This document shows positions 46,569 to 57,190 of a DNA stretch of 64,000 nt, piece by piece. Source of the stretch: Halomonas borealis (GTDB lineage: Bacteria > Pseudomonadota > Gammaproteobacteria > Pseudomonadales > Halomonadaceae); assembly GCF_004798905.1 (NCBI RefSeq), contig NZ_SDMO01000001.1, positions 496,001-560,000 on the forward strand, read 5' to 3'. Numbering within the stretch: the stretch's first letter is position 1; every line of letters starts with the position of its first letter. A program made the translations under genes and the position numbers. Under the pieces are notes generated by a model that saw only the letters and a list, made by a program, of their open reading frames with translations, searched no databases and was not told the DNA's origin.

Positions 46569-47738
46569 ATGCACGCCCCCTACGCGCCCCTCGACTTCGG
46601 CCTCGCCGACGAACTCAACATGCTGCGTGACCACGTCAACGCCTTCGCCCGCGACGAGATCGCCCCGCGTGCCGCCGAGATCGACGAGAACAACGCCTTC
46701 CCCGCGGACCTGTGGCAGAAATTCGGCGACATGGGCCTGCTCGGCGTCACCGTGCCCGAGGAGGACGGCGGCAGCGGCATGGGCTATCTGGCCCACTGCA
46801 TCGCCATGGAAGAGATCTCCCGGGCCAGCGCCTCGGTGGGGCTCTCCTATGGCGCTCACTCCAACCTGTGCGTGAACCAACTCAAGCTCAACGGCTCGGC
46901 CGCCCAGAAGGCCAAGTACCTGCCCCGGCTGATCAGCGGCGAGCACGTGGGGGCGCTGGCCATGTCGGAGCCGGGCGCCGGCTCCGACGTCGTCTCCATG
47001 AAGCTGCGTGCCCGGCAGGACGGCGACCGTTTCATCCTTAACGGCAACAAGATGTGGATCACCAACGGCCCCGACGCCGACGTGCTGGTGGTCTACGCCA
47101 AGACCGACCCGGATGCCGGCTCCAAGGGCATCACCGCCTTCATCATCGAGCGCGGCATGCCCGGTTTCTCCACCGCCCAGAAGCTCGACAAGCTGGGCAT
47201 GCGCGGCTCGAACACCTGCGAGCTGGTGTTCGAGGACTGCGAGGTACCCGCGGAGAACGTGCTCGGCGAGCTCAACAAGGGCGCGCGGGTGCTGATGAGC
47301 GGGCTCGACTTCGAACGCACCGTGCTGGCCGCCGGCCCCATCGGCATCATGCAGGCCGCCATGGATGTGGTGGTGCCCTACATCCACGAGCGCCACCAAT
47401 TCGACCAGGCGATCGGCGAGTTCCAACTGGTGCAGGGCAAGGTGGCCGACATGCTCACCACCCTCAACGCCTGCCGCGCCTACCTCTACGCCGTGGCCGG
47501 CGCCTGCGACCGCGGCCAAACATCGCGCAAGGACGCCGCCGGGGTGATCCTCTACTGCGCCGAGAAGGCCACCCAGGTCGCGCTGGACGCCATCCAGCTG
47601 CTCGGCGGCAACGGCTACATCAACGAATACCCCACCGGTCGGCTGCTGCGCGATGCCAAGCTCTACGAGATCGGCGCCGGCACCAGCGAGATTCGGCGCA
47701 TGCTGATCGGCCGCGAAGTGTTCAACGAATCCGTTTAA
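46569..47738 (+). CDS. liuA: isovaleryl-CoA dehydrogenase
   Basis: A 389-residue acyl-CoA dehydrogenase. Its FAD and substrate motifs include [36 protein letters not shown] and [16 protein letters not shown]; the catalytic Glu typical of isovaleryl-CoA dehydrogenase lies in the [12 protein letters not shown] region. It oxidises isovaleryl-CoA to 3-methylcrotonyl-CoA with electron transfer to ETF. It is first in the leucine-degradation operon, behind the palindromic operator. Confidence 0.94.
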   Translation: MHAPYAPLDFGLADELNMLRDHVNAFARDEIAPRAAEIDENNAFPADLWQKFGDMGLLGVTVPEEDGGSGMGYLAHCIAMEEISRASASVGLSYGAHSNLCVNQLKLNGSAAQKAKYLPRLISGEHVGALAMSEPGAGSDVVSMKLRARQDGDRFILNGNKMWITNGPDADVLVVYAKTDPDAGSKGITAFIIERGMPGFSTAQKLDKLGMRGSNTCELVFEDCEVPAENVLGELNKGARVLMSGLDFERTVLAAGPIGIMQAAMDVVVPYIHERHQFDQAIGEFQLVQGKVADMLTTLNACRAYLYAVAGACDRGQTSRKDAAGVILYCAEKATQVALDAIQLLGGNGYINEYPTGRLLRDAKLYEIGAGTSEIRRMLIGREVFNESV

Positions 47739-47836
47739 CCGAAGCCGTAAGCGATAAGCTACTAGCTGTAAGTGACGGCCAAAACGGGCTTTCTTATGGC
47801 TTCAGGCTGACGACTTACCGCTCCCTGGAGGGGTAC

Positions 47837-49444
47837 ATGGCAATCCTGAACACCCAGATAAACCCACGCAGCGACGGTTTCCAGGCCAACGATGCGGCGA
47901 TGCGCCAGGAGCTCGGCCGGCTGCGCGAGCTGACCGCGGCCATCGCCCAGGGTGGCGGCGAGAAGGCCCGCGCCCGTCACGAGTCTCGCGGCAAGCTGTT
48001 CGTGCGTGACCGCATCGATCACCTGCTCGACGAAGGCTCGCCGTTCCTCGAGTTCTCGGCGCTGGCCGCCCATGAGGCCTACGACGGCCCGGTGCCCGCC
48101 GCCGGCGTGGTCACCGGCATCGGCCGGGTGTCCGGCGTGGAATGCGTGATCGTCGCCAACGACGCCACCGTCAAGGGCGGCACCTACTTCCCGCTGACCG
48201 TGAAGAAGCACCTGCGCGCCCAGGAGATCGCCCGCAAGCACCGCCTGCCCTGCCTCTACCTGGTGGACTCCGGCGGCGCCTACCTGCCCGAGCAAGACGA
48301 GGTGTTCCCCGATCGCGATCACTTCGGGCGCATCTTCTACCATCAGGCCACGCTCTCCGCCGAAGGCATCCCGCAGATCGCCGTGGTGATGGGCTCGTGC
48401 ACCGCCGGCGGCGCCTACGTGCCGGCCATGGCCGACGAATCGATCATCGTCCGCGAACAAGGCACCATCTTCCTCGGCGGCCCGCCGCTGGTGAAGGCCG
48501 CCACCGGCGAGACGATCAGCGCCGAGGACCTGGGCGGCGCCGACGTGCACACCAAGGTCAGCGGCGTGGCCGACCACTACGCCGAGAACGACGCCCACGC
48601 CCTGCAAATCGCCCGGCGCTGCGTGGCCAGGCTCAACTGGCAGAAGCGTGGCCAACTGGCCATGGCCGACCCCAAGCCCCCGCGTCTCGATCCCGAGGAG
48701 CTCTACGGCATCGTCGGCACCGACCTGAAGAAGCCCTTCGACGCCCGCGAGGTGATCGCGCGGCTAGTCGACGACTCGGCCTTCGACGAGTTCAAGCGCG
48801 ACTACGGCGACACCCTGGTCACCGGCTTCGCCCACCTGCACGGCCATCCGGTGGGCATCATCGCCAACAACGGCGTGCTGTTCTCGGAGAGCGCGCTCAA
48901 GGGCGCGCACTTCATCGAGCTGTGCACCCAACGCAAGATCCCGTTGATTTTCCTGCAGAACATCACCGGCTTCATGGTCGGCTCCAAGTACGAACAGGAG
49001 GGCATCGCCAAGCACGGCGCCAAGCTGGTCACCGCCGTGGCCTGCGCCAAGGTGCCCAAGTTCACCGTACTGATCGGCGGCAGCTTCGGCGCCGGCAACT
49101 ACGGCATGTGCGGCCGCGCCTTCGAGCCCAACCTGCTGTTCATGTGGCCCAATGCCCGGATCTCGGTGATGGGCGGCGAACAGGCCGCCGGGGTGCTGGC
49201 CCAGGTCAAGCGTGAGCAGATCGAGCGCGACGGCGACGACTGGAGCGCCGACGACGAGGCCAGCTTCAAACGGCCGATCCGCGACCAGTACGAGCGCCAG
49301 GGCCACCCCTTCTACGCCAGCGCACGGTTGTGGGACGACGGCGTCATCGATCCGGCCCAGACCCGCGATGTGCTGGGGCTTTCGCTGGCCGCGGCCATGA
49401 ACGCCGACATCGAAGACACCCGCTTCGGCGTGTTCCGGATGTGA
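47837..49444 (+). CDS. liuB: methylcrotonyl-CoA carboxylase, carboxyltransferase subunit
   Basis: The 535-residue beta subunit of 3-methylcrotonyl-CoA carboxylase has a double crotonase-like carboxyltransferase domain. It includes [11 protein letters not shown]-type and [18 protein letters not shown] segments, [36 protein letters not shown] and [17 protein letters not shown]. It transfers carboxyl from biotin to 3-methylcrotonyl-CoA. TGGAGGGG before ATG 47837 fixes the start; a longer in-frame reading back into liuA is spurious. Confidence 0.95.
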   Translation: MAILNTQINPRSDGFQANDAAMRQELGRLRELTAAIAQGGGEKARARHESRGKLFVRDRIDHLLDEGSPFLEFSALAAHEAYDGPVPAAGVVTGIGRVSGVECVIVANDATVKGGTYFPLTVKKHLRAQEIARKHRLPCLYLVDSGGAYLPEQDEVFPDRDHFGRIFYHQATLSAEGIPQIAVVMGSCTAGGAYVPAMADESIIVREQGTIFLGGPPLVKAATGETISAEDLGGADVHTKVSGVADHYAENDAHALQIARRCVARLNWQKRGQLAMADPKPPRLDPEELYGIVGTDLKKPFDAREVIARLVDDSAFDEFKRDYGDTLVTGFAHLHGHPVGIIANNGVLFSESALKGAHFIELCTQRKIPLIFLQNITGFMVGSKYEQEGIAKHGAKLVTAVACAKVPKFTVLIGGSFGAGNYGMCGRAFEPNLLFMWPNARISVMGGEQAAGVLAQVKREQIERDGDDWSADDEASFKRPIRDQYERQGHPFYASARLWDDGVIDPAQTRDVLGLSLAAAMNADIEDTRFGVFRM

Positions 49445-49592
49445 GCGCGCCATGCGCGAGAGCGAAGAAGGAAGAGAGAAGATGGAGGCAGAAGCCCGGG
49501 TGGACCATGTCGGCAACGCCGAGGGCCTGGTGGCCTCTTCCGGCGGCGAAGCCGCGTTCTTCCCTCTTCAACCTTATTGAGAGAGGCCTGCC

Positions 49593-50423
49593 ATGTCACA
49601 GACAAGCGACTCAAGACTCGAGATCGATGACCGCGGGGTCGCCCGGCTGACGCTGGAACGCCCCCAGGTCCACAACGCCTTCGACGATCACCTGATCGCC
49701 GAGCTCAACGACCACCTGCGCCGCGTAGGCGAGCTGGCCCAGCGCGGCGAGGTGCGCGTGCTGGTGCTGGGGTCCGAGGGAAAGAGCTTCTCGGCCGGCG
49801 CCGATCTGAACTGGATGCAGCGCATGGTCGACTACGACTTTGAGGACAACCTCGCGGACTCCCGCGAGCTCTCGGCGCTGATGCACGGCCTGGACACCCT
49901 GCCCTGCCCCACGGTGTGCCGCGTGCAGGGCGCCACCTTCGGCGGCGCCGTGGGCCTAGCCGCCTGCTGCGACATCGTCGTCGCCTCCGACAAGGCGCGC
50001 TTCTGCCTCTCCGAGGTGAGGATCGGCCTGTCGCCGGCGGTGATCAGCCCCTACGTGCAGCGCGCGCTCGGCAGCCGCCAGATGCGCCGCTACGCCCTGA
50101 CCGCCGAGGTCATGGACGCCGCCACCGCCGAACGCCTGGGCCTGGTCCATCGCCTGGTCGAGCCGGACGCCCTGGACACCGCCGTGGACGCCATGATCGA
50201 CACCCTGCTGGCTACCTCGCCCCAGGCCAGCCGCGCCACCAAGGCGCTGCTCGCCGAGGTGGCCCACGATCCCGACAGCAACGCCACCCGCGACCACACC
50301 TGCCGCATCATCAGCGAGCTGCGCGTGAGTCACGAAGGTCAGGAGGGCCTGGCCAGCTTCCTCGAAAAACGCCGCCCCGCCTGGGCCCCCGACGACTCAT
50401 CGAACACGGAGCGCCGACAATGA
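49593..50423 (+). CDS. liuC: 3-methylglutaconyl-CoA hydratase (enoyl-CoA hydratase family)
   Basis: A 276-residue crotonase-fold protein with oxyanion-hole segments SFSAGADLNWMQRM (about 70) and VQGATFGGAVGLAACCDIV (about 112-130), including the acidic residues expected further on in FCLSEVRIGLSPAVISPYV. It hydrates 3-methylglutaconyl-CoA to HMG-CoA. GAGAGG lies upstream. It overlaps liuD by 4 bases. Confidence 0.92.
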   Translation: MSQTSDSRLEIDDRGVARLTLERPQVHNAFDDHLIAELNDHLRRVGELAQRGEVRVLVLGSEGKSFSAGADLNWMQRMVDYDFEDNLADSRELSALMHGLDTLPCPTVCRVQGATFGGAVGLAACCDIVVASDKARFCLSEVRIGLSPAVISPYVQRALGSRQMRRYALTAEVMDAATAERLGLVHRLVEPDALDTAVDAMIDTLLATSPQASRATKALLAEVAHDPDSNATRDHTCRIISELRVSHEGQEGLASFLEKRRPAWAPDDSSNTERRQ

Positions 50424-52477
50424 CCCGGACGACCCAACAGAATGCCCCGCGCTTCGACACCCTGCTGATCGCCAACCGCGGTGAGATCGCCTGCCGCGTG
50501 ATGCGTACCGCGCGCCGCATGGGCCTGCGCAGCGTGGCGGTCTATTCCGATGCCGACGCCGACGCCCGCCACGTGCGCGAGGCCGACGAGGCCGTGCGCC
50601 TGGGCCCCGCCGCCGCCCGCGAGAGTTACCTGAACGTGGAAGCCGTGGTCGAGGCCGCGCGACGCACCGGCGCCGGCGCCATCCATCCCGGCTACGGCTT
50701 CCTCTCCGAGAACGGCGCCTTCGTCGAGGCCCTGGACGCCGCCGGCATCACCTTCGTCGGCCCGCCTGCCGCGGCCATCGCCGCCATGGGCGACAAGTCC
50801 GCCGCCAAGGCACGCATGCATGACGCCGGCGTACCGCTGGTGCCCGGCTACCACGGCGAAGCCCAGGACGATGCTCTGCTGTCTGACGAAGCCGAGCGCA
50901 TCGGCTACCCGGTGCTGCTCAAGGCAAGCCGGGGCGGCGGCGGCAAGGGCATGCGCGTGGTGGAATCCGGCGAGGCGTTCCAGGCCGCGCTGGACGGCTG
51001 CCGTCGCGAGTCCCAGGCGGCCTTCAACGATGATCGCATGCTGATCGAGAAGTACCTGACCCAGCCGCGCCACGTCGAGGTCCAGGTGTTCTGCGACAGC
51101 CACGGCAACGGCGTCTACCTGTTCGAGCGCGACTGCAGCGTGCAGCGCCGCCACCAGAAGGTGCTCGAGGAGGCCCCGGCGCCGGGCATGACCGAGGATT
51201 TGCGCCGCGAGATGGGCGAGGCGGCGGTGCGCGCCGCCCGCGAGATCGGCTACGTCGGCGCCGGCACCGTCGAATTCCTGCTGGATGCCGATCAGTCGTT
51301 CTACTTCATGGAGATGAACACCCGCCTGCAGGTCGAACACCCGGTCACCGAGATGATCACCGGGCAGGACCTGGTGGAATGGCAGCTGCGCGTGGCCATG
51401 GGCGAGCCGCTGCCTGTCACGCAGGACGCGCTGACCCTCACCGGCCACAGCTTCGAGGCACGCCTCTACGCCGAAGACCCGGAGCACGACTTCCTGCCCG
51501 CCACCGGCACCCTGACCCGCTTCGCCATGGACCTCGAAGGCGCCGGCCTCGAGGCCGACCGCGTACGGCTGGACAGCGGCGTGGCGACCGGCGATGCCGT
51601 CTCCATGCACTACGACCCGATGCTCGCCAAGCTGATCGTGCATGGCGACGACCGCGCCCAGGCGCTGGCCACCCTCAACCGTGCGCTGGCCGCCCTCGAC
51701 GTACGCGGCGTGGTCACCAACCGCGGCTTCTTGCAACGCCTGGCCACTCACCCGGCCTTCCGCGACGCCCATCTCGACACGCGCTTCATCGAGCGCCACG
51801 AGGACACGCTGTTCGCCCGCCCCGAGACCGCCCCCGAGGATATCGCCGCCGCGGCACTGATCGGCCTGCATCAACTGGCCCGCGAGAGCCGGAGCGACTC
51901 CCCCTGGGACCGTCACGACGGTTTCCGCCTGAACGCCCCGCACACCATCCGCATCGCCCTGAGCGAGCCCGCGCAAGAGGGCGACGCCGAACGCGTCACC
52001 GTGGTCGAGGGCAAGCGCACCAGCGACGCCTCCCCCTGGCAACTGAGCCTTTCCGGGCACACCTTCGCCGCCACCCTCGCGCCCCTGGAGGGCGACGCCG
52101 TGGCGGTGACGATCGACGGCCATCGCCGGCGGATCCAGGCGCGCCTGGTGGGCGAAGGGCATGAACGCAACGTGGTGGAAATGGCCGATTCGCGTCGCGA
52201 GACACGGCTCATCTGGCGGCGCATCGACGCCATCGACCACGGCCGCCAAGAAGCCGAATCCACCCTCACCGCCCCCATGCACGGCACCGTGGTGGCGCTG
52301 CTGGCGGAAACCGGCGCCCGGGTGGAGAAAGGCATGCCGCTGATGGTCATGGAAGCCATGAAGATGGAGCACACCCTGACCGCCCCCGCCGACGGCCACG
52401 TGGAGCACTTCCACTTCGCCGCCGGCGACACGGTCGGCCAGGGGGATGTGCTGCTGGAGTTTGCCGCGGACGAGTAG
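50420..52477 (+). CDS. liuD: methylcrotonyl-CoA carboxylase, biotin-carboxylase subunit
   Basis: The 685-residue alpha subunit has the biotin carboxylase domain (about 12-455: LIANRGEIACRVMRTARR, GAIHPGYGFLSENGAF, ATP-grasp KASRGGGGKGM, RDCSVQRRHQK, EMNTRLQVEHPVTE), a middle BT-type domain and a C-terminal biotinyl domain with EAMKMEH (lysine about residue 650). It carboxylates its own biotin with ATP and bicarbonate. A longer in-frame reading from inside liuC is rejected. Confidence 0.95.
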   Translation: MTRTTQQNAPRFDTLLIANRGEIACRVMRTARRMGLRSVAVYSDADADARHVREADEAVRLGPAAARESYLNVEAVVEAARRTGAGAIHPGYGFLSENGAFVEALDAAGITFVGPPAAAIAAMGDKSAAKARMHDAGVPLVPGYHGEAQDDALLSDEAERIGYPVLLKASRGGGGKGMRVVESGEAFQAALDGCRRESQAAFNDDRMLIEKYLTQPRHVEVQVFCDSHGNGVYLFERDCSVQRRHQKVLEEAPAPGMTEDLRREMGEAAVRAAREIGYVGAGTVEFLLDADQSFYFMEMNTRLQVEHPVTEMITGQDLVEWQLRVAMGEPLPVTQDALTLTGHSFEARLYAEDPEHDFLPATGTLTRFAMDLEGAGLEADRVRLDSGVATGDAVSMHYDPMLAKLIVHGDDRAQALATLNRALAALDVRGVVTNRGFLQRLATHPAFRDAHLDTRFIERHEDTLFARPETAPEDIAAAALIGLHQLARESRSDSPWDRHDGFRLNAPHTIRIALSEPAQEGDAERVTVVEGKRTSDASPWQLSLSGHTFAATLAPLEGDAVAVTIDGHRRRIQARLVGEGHERNVVEMADSRRETRLIWRRIDAIDHGRQEAESTLTAPMHGTVVALLAETGARVEKGMPLMVMEAMKMEHTLTAPADGHVEHFHFAAGDTVGQGDVLLEFAADE

Positions 52478-52591
52478 CGCCGGGCAGGAGCGTGGCAACG
52501 CCGACGCCGAAGGCACCCATGCGCGGCGACTCAGGCAAGCGGCGCCGAGAGCCACCACTCGGCGTGCAGTGAACAGGACAGGAGATAACCC

Positions 52592-53491
52592 ATGGCATTT
52601 CCCAAGCGCGTGCGCCTGGTCGAGGTCGGCCCCCGCGACGGGCTGCAGAACGAGCCCGAGGCGATCGACACCGCCACCAAGCTGGCCCTGATCGACCGCC
52701 TGGGCGCGGCGGGCCTCACCCACATCGAGGCGGCGAGCTTCGTCTCCCCCAAGTGGGTGCCGCAGATGGCCGATCACCGCGAGGTGATGCACGGCCTGCG
52801 CCGCCACCAGGGCGTGACCTACTCGGCGCTCACCCCCAACCTCAAGGGGCTGGAGGCCGCGCTGGAATGCGGCGTCGACGAGGTCGCGGTGTTCGGCGCC
52901 GCCTCCGAGGCCTTCTCGCGGAAGAACATCAACTGCTCGGTGGCCGAGTCGCTCGAGCGCTTCGCCCCGGTGCTCGAACGCGCCCGGCAAGCCAAGGTGC
53001 CCGTGCGCGGCTACGTCTCCTGCGTGCTGGGCTGCCCCTACGAGGGCCAGATCGCGCCGGCCAAGGTCGCCGAGGTAGCGAAAGCCCTGTACCAGATGGG
53101 CTGCTTCGAGGTCTCGCTGGGTGACACCATCGGCACCGGCACACCGCTCAAGGCCAAGCGCATGATCGAGGCCGTGGCCCGCGACGTGCCCATGGAGAAG
53201 CTCGCCGCACACTTCCACGACACCTACGGCCAGGCGCTCGCCAACCTCTATGCCGTGCTCGAGGAAGGCGTGGCGGTGATCGACAGCTCGGTGGCCGGGC
53301 TAGGCGGCTGCCCGTACGCGAAGGGAGCCGCCGGCAACGTGGCAAGCGAGGATGTGGTCTACCTGCTCGACGGCCTGGGTATCGAGAGCGGCATCGACCT
53401 CGACAGGCTCGCCGCCGCCGGCAACTGGATCACCCGTGCCATCGAGCGGCCCAACCGCTCCAAGGCCGGGATCGCCCTCGCCTCGCGCTGA
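52592..53491 (+). CDS. liuE: hydroxymethylglutaryl-CoA lyase
   Basis: A 299-residue TIM-barrel lyase with [11 protein letters not shown] at the N terminus, metal ligands [14 protein letters not shown], and the active-site Cys loop [19 protein letters not shown]. It splits HMG-CoA into acetyl-CoA and acetoacetate, the last step of leucine breakdown. AGGAGATAA precedes the start. A strong terminator follows the operon. Confidence 0.95.
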   Translation: MAFPKRVRLVEVGPRDGLQNEPEAIDTATKLALIDRLGAAGLTHIEAASFVSPKWVPQMADHREVMHGLRRHQGVTYSALTPNLKGLEAALECGVDEVAVFGAASEAFSRKNINCSVAESLERFAPVLERARQAKVPVRGYVSCVLGCPYEGQIAPAKVAEVAKALYQMGCFEVSLGDTIGTGTPLKAKRMIEAVARDVPMEKLAAHFHDTYGQALANLYAVLEEGVAVIDSSVAGLGGCPYAKGAAGNVASEDVVYLLDGLGIESGIDLDRLAAAGNWITRAIERPNRSKAGIALASR

Positions 53492-53514
53492 GCGCACGGC
53501 CGCCACCACGCAAA

Positions 53515-53544
53515 AGGCCCCGAGCCGGTTTCCCGGCTCGGGGC
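53515..53544. terminator. bidirectional terminator after the liu operon
   Basis: GGCCCCGAGCCGG and CCGGCTCGGGGCC form a 13-bp stem with a short T/C loop; T-rich flanks exist on both sides between convergent genes. Confidence 0.85.
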
Positions 53545-53573
53545 CTCGTCTTGGCCGCCTGTGGCGCCTGTGA

Positions 53574-55778
53574 TCAGGCCGTCTCGGCGGCCCGTGCGGC
53601 GCGATGCGCGTGCAGCTTCTTGTAGCTCTCGACCAGTCGCTGATGACGCTCCAGGCCCTCCAACTGCATGCCCACCGGTTCCAGGCCCGCGAAACGCAGC
53701 GTGCCGTTCACCGAGCCGACCACGCTCTCCATGGTCTCTGCGCCGAACATGCGTGTGAAGTTGTAGAGGTAGTCGTCCAGCTCCAGCTCGTCGTCCAGGG
53801 CGATATCCAGCACCGCATTCACCGCCTGGTAGAAGAGCCCGCGTTCGACGGTATTATCGTTGAACTGCAGGAACATCTGGACCCGATCCAGCGCCTCCTC
53901 GTGCTGGCCAAGCGCTAGGTTGATCAACAGCTTGAGCTCGAGGATGGTCAGCTGGCCCCAGACGGTATTCTCGTCGAATTCGACGCCGATCAGGGTGACG
54001 ATGTTCTCATGATCATCGATCTGGGTCTCCTCCAGGCGCTCCAGCAGCGCGCCTAGCTGCGTGTCGTCGAGCTCATGGAGATTGAGGATGTCCTCGCGGA
54101 ACAGCAACGCCTTGTTGGTGTTGTCCCACACCAGATCTTCCACCGGGTAGACCTCGGAATAGCCCGGCACCAGGATGCGACAGACCGGCGCACCCAGGTC
54201 GTCGAACACGGCCTGATAGGCCTCCAGCCCCATTTCCTCGAGGATGCCGAACAGGCCGGCGGCCTCTTCCTCGGTACCGCTGGCACCGCTTGCCGAGAAG
54301 TCCCACTCGACGAACTCGACATCGGCCTTCGAGCTGAAGAAACGCCAGGAGACCAGCCCCGAGGAATCGATGAAGTGCTCGACGAAGTTGTTCGGCTCGG
54401 CGATCGCCAGGGAGTTGAAGGTTGGCGGCATGAAGTCGTTCAGGCCCTCGAAGCTGCGCCCCTGCATCAGCTCGGTGAGGCTGCGCTCCAGCGCTACCTC
54501 GAGGCTCGGGTGGGCGCCGAAGGAGGCGAACACGCCGCCGGTCTTGGGATTCATCAGGGTGACGCACATCACCGGGAACTGGCCGCCCAGGGAGGCATCC
54601 TTGACCAGCACCGGGAAGCCCTGGGCCTCCAGCGCCTCGACGCCTTCGAGGATATCCGGATACTTCCTCAGCACCTCCATCGGCACGTCGGGCAGCGTGA
54701 TTTCTTCCTCGAGGATCTGGCGCTTCACCGCCCGCTCGAAGATCTCCGACAGGCACTGCACCTGCGCCTCGGGCAGGGTGTTACCGGCACTCATGCCGTT
54801 ACTGAGGAACAGGTTCTCGATCAGGTTCGAGGGGAAATAGACCGTCTCGCCATCCGACTGGCGCACGTAAGGCAGCGATACGATGCCGCGCTCCACCTTG
54901 CCGGAATTGGTATCGATCAGGTTCGAGCCCCCGAGCTCGCCGTCAGGATCGTAGATCGCCCGGCAATGGTCGTCGAGAATACCCTCGGGCAGCGCATCAT
55001 TCGGGCCCGGCTGGAACCACTCCTCGTTCGGATAATGGACGAACCGGCTATTGGCGATCTCCTCGCCGAAGAACTGGTCGTTGTAGAAGAAGTTGCAGCT
55101 CAGCCGCTCGATGAACTCGCCCAATGCCGAGGCCAGCGCGCTCTCCTTGGTGGCCCCCTTGCCATTGGTGAAGCACATGTTGGAGTAGGCATCGCGCAGA
55201 TGCAGCGACCACACATGGGGCACGATGTTGCGCCAGGAGGCGATCTCGATCTTCATGCCAAGATCTTCGAAGAGAGCACTCATGTTGGCGATGGTCTGCT
55301 CCAGCGGCAGGTCCTTGCCCTCGATCCAGGTGGTGCCTCCCCCTTCCGGCGCGCCCATCAACAGCGCCTGGGCATCCTCGTCGATGTTCTCCACGGTCTC
55401 GATCTGGAACTCGGGGCCGGTCTGCACCACCTTCTTGACCGTGCAACGGTCGATGGAGCGCAGGATGCCCTGGCGATCCTTCTCGGAGAGATCCTCCGGC
55501 AACTCGACCTGGATCTTGAAGATCTGCTTGTAGCGATTCTCGGGGTCGACGATGTTGTTCTGCGACAGGCGAATATTCTCGGTGGGAATATCACGCGCGT
55601 TGCAGTAAACCTTGACGAAATATGCCGCGCACATGGCCGACGACGCCAGGAAGTAGTCGAAGGGGCCCGGGGCCGAGCCATCGCCCTTGTAGCGGATCGG
55701 CTGGTCGGAGACGACGCTAAAGTCGTCGAACTTCGACTCCAACCGGAGGTTGTCGAGATAGTTGACCTTGATTTCCAT
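53574..55778 (-). CDS. OsmC-YcaO fusion protein
   Basis: The 734-residue protein has an N-terminal OsmC-like domain (about 1-140: SDQPIRYKGDGSAPGPFDYF, SSAMCAAYFV with the peroxidatic-type Cys), then a YcaO domain (about 155-520: GKGATKESALASALGEFIER, DTNSGKVERGIVSLPYV, CLSEIFERAVKRQIL). It ends in an acidic alpha-helical, TPR-like domain (about 580-734). YcaO proteins activate amides with ATP; E. coli YcaO is linked to RimO-dependent methylthiolation of ribosomal protein S12. The OsmC extension is known in this subfamily, but its role is not. ATG 55778 is preferred over TTG 55784. Confidence 0.88.
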   Translation of the reverse strand: MEIKVNYLDNLRLESKFDDFSVVSDQPIRYKGDGSAPGPFDYFLASSAMCAAYFVKVYCNARDIPTENIRLSQNNIVDPENRYKQIFKIQVELPEDLSEKDRQGILRSIDRCTVKKVVQTGPEFQIETVENIDEDAQALLMGAPEGGGTTWIEGKDLPLEQTIANMSALFEDLGMKIEIASWRNIVPHVWSLHLRDAYSNMCFTNGKGATKESALASALGEFIERLSCNFFYNDQFFGEEIANSRFVHYPNEEWFQPGPNDALPEGILDDHCRAIYDPDGELGGSNLIDTNSGKVERGIVSLPYVRQSDGETVYFPSNLIENLFLSNGMSAGNTLPEAQVQCLSEIFERAVKRQILEEEITLPDVPMEVLRKYPDILEGVEALEAQGFPVLVKDASLGGQFPVMCVTLMNPKTGGVFASFGAHPSLEVALERSLTELMQGRSFEGLNDFMPPTFNSLAIAEPNNFVEHFIDSSGLVSWRFFSSKADVEFVEWDFSASGASGTEEEAAGLFGILEEMGLEAYQAVFDDLGAPVCRILVPGYSEVYPVEDLVWDNTNKALLFREDILNLHELDDTQLGALLERLEETQIDDHENIVTLIGVEFDENTVWGQLTILELKLLINLALGQHEEALDRVQMFLQFNDNTVERGLFYQAVNAVLDIALDDELELDDYLYNFTRMFGAETMESVVGSVNGTLRFAGLEPVGMQLEGLERHQRLVESYKKLHAHRAARAAETA

Positions 55779-56310
55779 TGACAAAGCACCGGATTCGTGT
55801 GTTGGGCGACCATCGCGCGTAGCCCGCCATTATCCAGCTTTTGGGGTGCTTCGTCTTGGGCGAGTGGTCAAAAAATCGCCGGCAGGCGGGGCGGGAAGCA
55901 AGAGCTGATCGGGCTCGTTGCCGCGGGATCGCTTCGGTGCAGCCCCATATGAGCGAACACTACGTCGACAGCATGGCGCGGCTAAACGTGCCAATCGCAT
56001 TTTCCGGGGGGCTGCCTGGTCCGATAGCCGCCATCTTCCCTGTCGCCCTTTCCACTCCCCGCGGTTCGCGCTGGCTGGTGCGCTTCGTTTCACGAAGCAA
56101 GCACCCTACGCCTCTCGCTCGCAAGAACTCATCGCCCGGTGAGCTTCTACGCGAGGCGGCGTAGGGAGAAAACCTCTCGTCACAAGGCCTGCGATGGCCT
56201 GATGACTCCCATCGCCACGCGATCTGAATACCCGGAGACACCGCCAGGCAATGGTGGCTGAACGGCGAGGGTTAAGCGGGGGGCCGCCCGGCCCCCATGT
56301 CGCCTCGGCA
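55779..56310. other. intergenic region, nothing recognised
   Basis: About 530 bases with lower coding signal and one small hairpin (GCTTCGT/ACGAAGC near 56081-56097). It probably contains the promoter of the OsmC-YcaO gene on the right edge of that gene. No tRNA, repeat copy or convincing gene is seen. Confidence 0.45.
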
Positions 56311-57084
56311 TCACAGAATCAGCGCCTTCAACGGCATCCACAGCCCCATGAGCATCATGATCAGGTTTTCGGTCAACGACACGAAGCCCAAGGGGACATT
56401 GCTGTTGCCTCCCACGCAGGCACACTTCAGCTCGCGCTTGTCGACATAGACGGCCTTGAAGACCGAGATGGCGCCCACCGTGCCGATGAATAGCGCCATC
56501 GGGGCGGCGATCCATATCAGGGCCCCCGCCAGCATCAGGATGCCAGCCAGGGTTTCCGCGAAGGGGTAGAAGTAACCGTAAGGGACATAGCGTTGGGAGA
56601 GGAGATCATAGTTGAGAAACATGGTGCTGAAGCTTTCGACATCCTGCAGCTTCTGAAGGCCCAGCAGCGTCATGGCGGTGGCGATCGCGAACTCCAGCAT
56701 ACGCAGAGACAGCAGCGTGCCACTGCTCTCCCAGCTGACCGCCAGGCCGATGAGCAAGGATGTCGCAAAGATAGCGATCACCGGCGTATAGGTCGTTTCC
56801 TTGTCGCCGGGCACGCTCAACCCCAGGTAGGCACGAACGTCCTCGTAGCCACCCACACGCTGCTCGCCGATATAGACCTGGGGAGTGGTGTCGACGCCGG
56901 CCTCCTCCTGGAAGTCATCTATGGCCTTGCGTGAAGTAAGGGGGTGGTCCTCTACCCTGTAGCCCTTGCGCTTGAGCAGAGCCACGGTCTTCAGGCCGAA
57001 CGGACAAAGGTGCTCGTCCGTCCTCATGCGATAGACACGTGCCGTTTCGGGTTGAGAGGAAGGCGACGCAGTAGCGGTACTCAT
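56311..57084 (-). CDS. glutaredoxin-MauE/DoxX-like membrane fusion protein
   Basis: A 257-residue protein with an N-terminal glutaredoxin domain (about 15-90) whose redox motif is CPFG (Cys27, single Cys), with TTPQVYIGEQRVGGYED for glutathione binding. Four membrane helices of the MauE/DoxX type follow (about 100-250), with a conserved cytoplasmic-side KCACVGGNSNVPLGF near the end. It probably passes thiol electrons across the inner membrane. A start at 57084 gives AAAGGAG nine bases upstream. The upstream promoter has the elongated spacer and dyad of MerR-family control, suggesting induction by metal or oxidant. Confidence 0.8.
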   Translation of the reverse strand: MSTATASPSSQPETARVYRMRTDEHLCPFGLKTVALLKRKGYRVEDHPLTSRKAIDDFQEEAGVDTTPQVYIGEQRVGGYEDVRAYLGLSVPGDKETTYTPVIAIFATSLLIGLAVSWESSGTLLSLRMLEFAIATAMTLLGLQKLQDVESFSTMFLNYDLLSQRYVPYGYFYPFAETLAGILMLAGALIWIAAPMALFIGTVGAISVFKAVYVDKRELKCACVGGNSNVPLGFVSLTENLIMMLMGLWMPLKALIL

Positions 57085-57190
57085 AGGCATCAACTCCTTT
57101 CGATAAAAAGATTGAGCCCCGGTCAAGCGACTGGTGATCCTCCGAGACCCCGCCGCTACCGGATGACGCGATGATCACTACACCACCCAG

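Noticed and set aside
47054-47836. Extended N terminus of the carboxyltransferase gene reaching into liuA
   Set aside because: The family starts at the ATG at 47837, which has a strong ribosome binding site. The extension is an out-of-frame reading of liuA.
50339-53218. A 959-codon open reading frame on the minus strand across liuC, liuD and liuE
   Set aside because: It is antisense to three clear leucine-degradation genes; high GC codon bias leaves the reverse frame open. It has no ribosome binding site and no domain.
55779-56310. Possible prophage or island boundary
   Set aside because: No integrase, tRNA end or direct repeat is seen; only unremarkable intergenic DNA.
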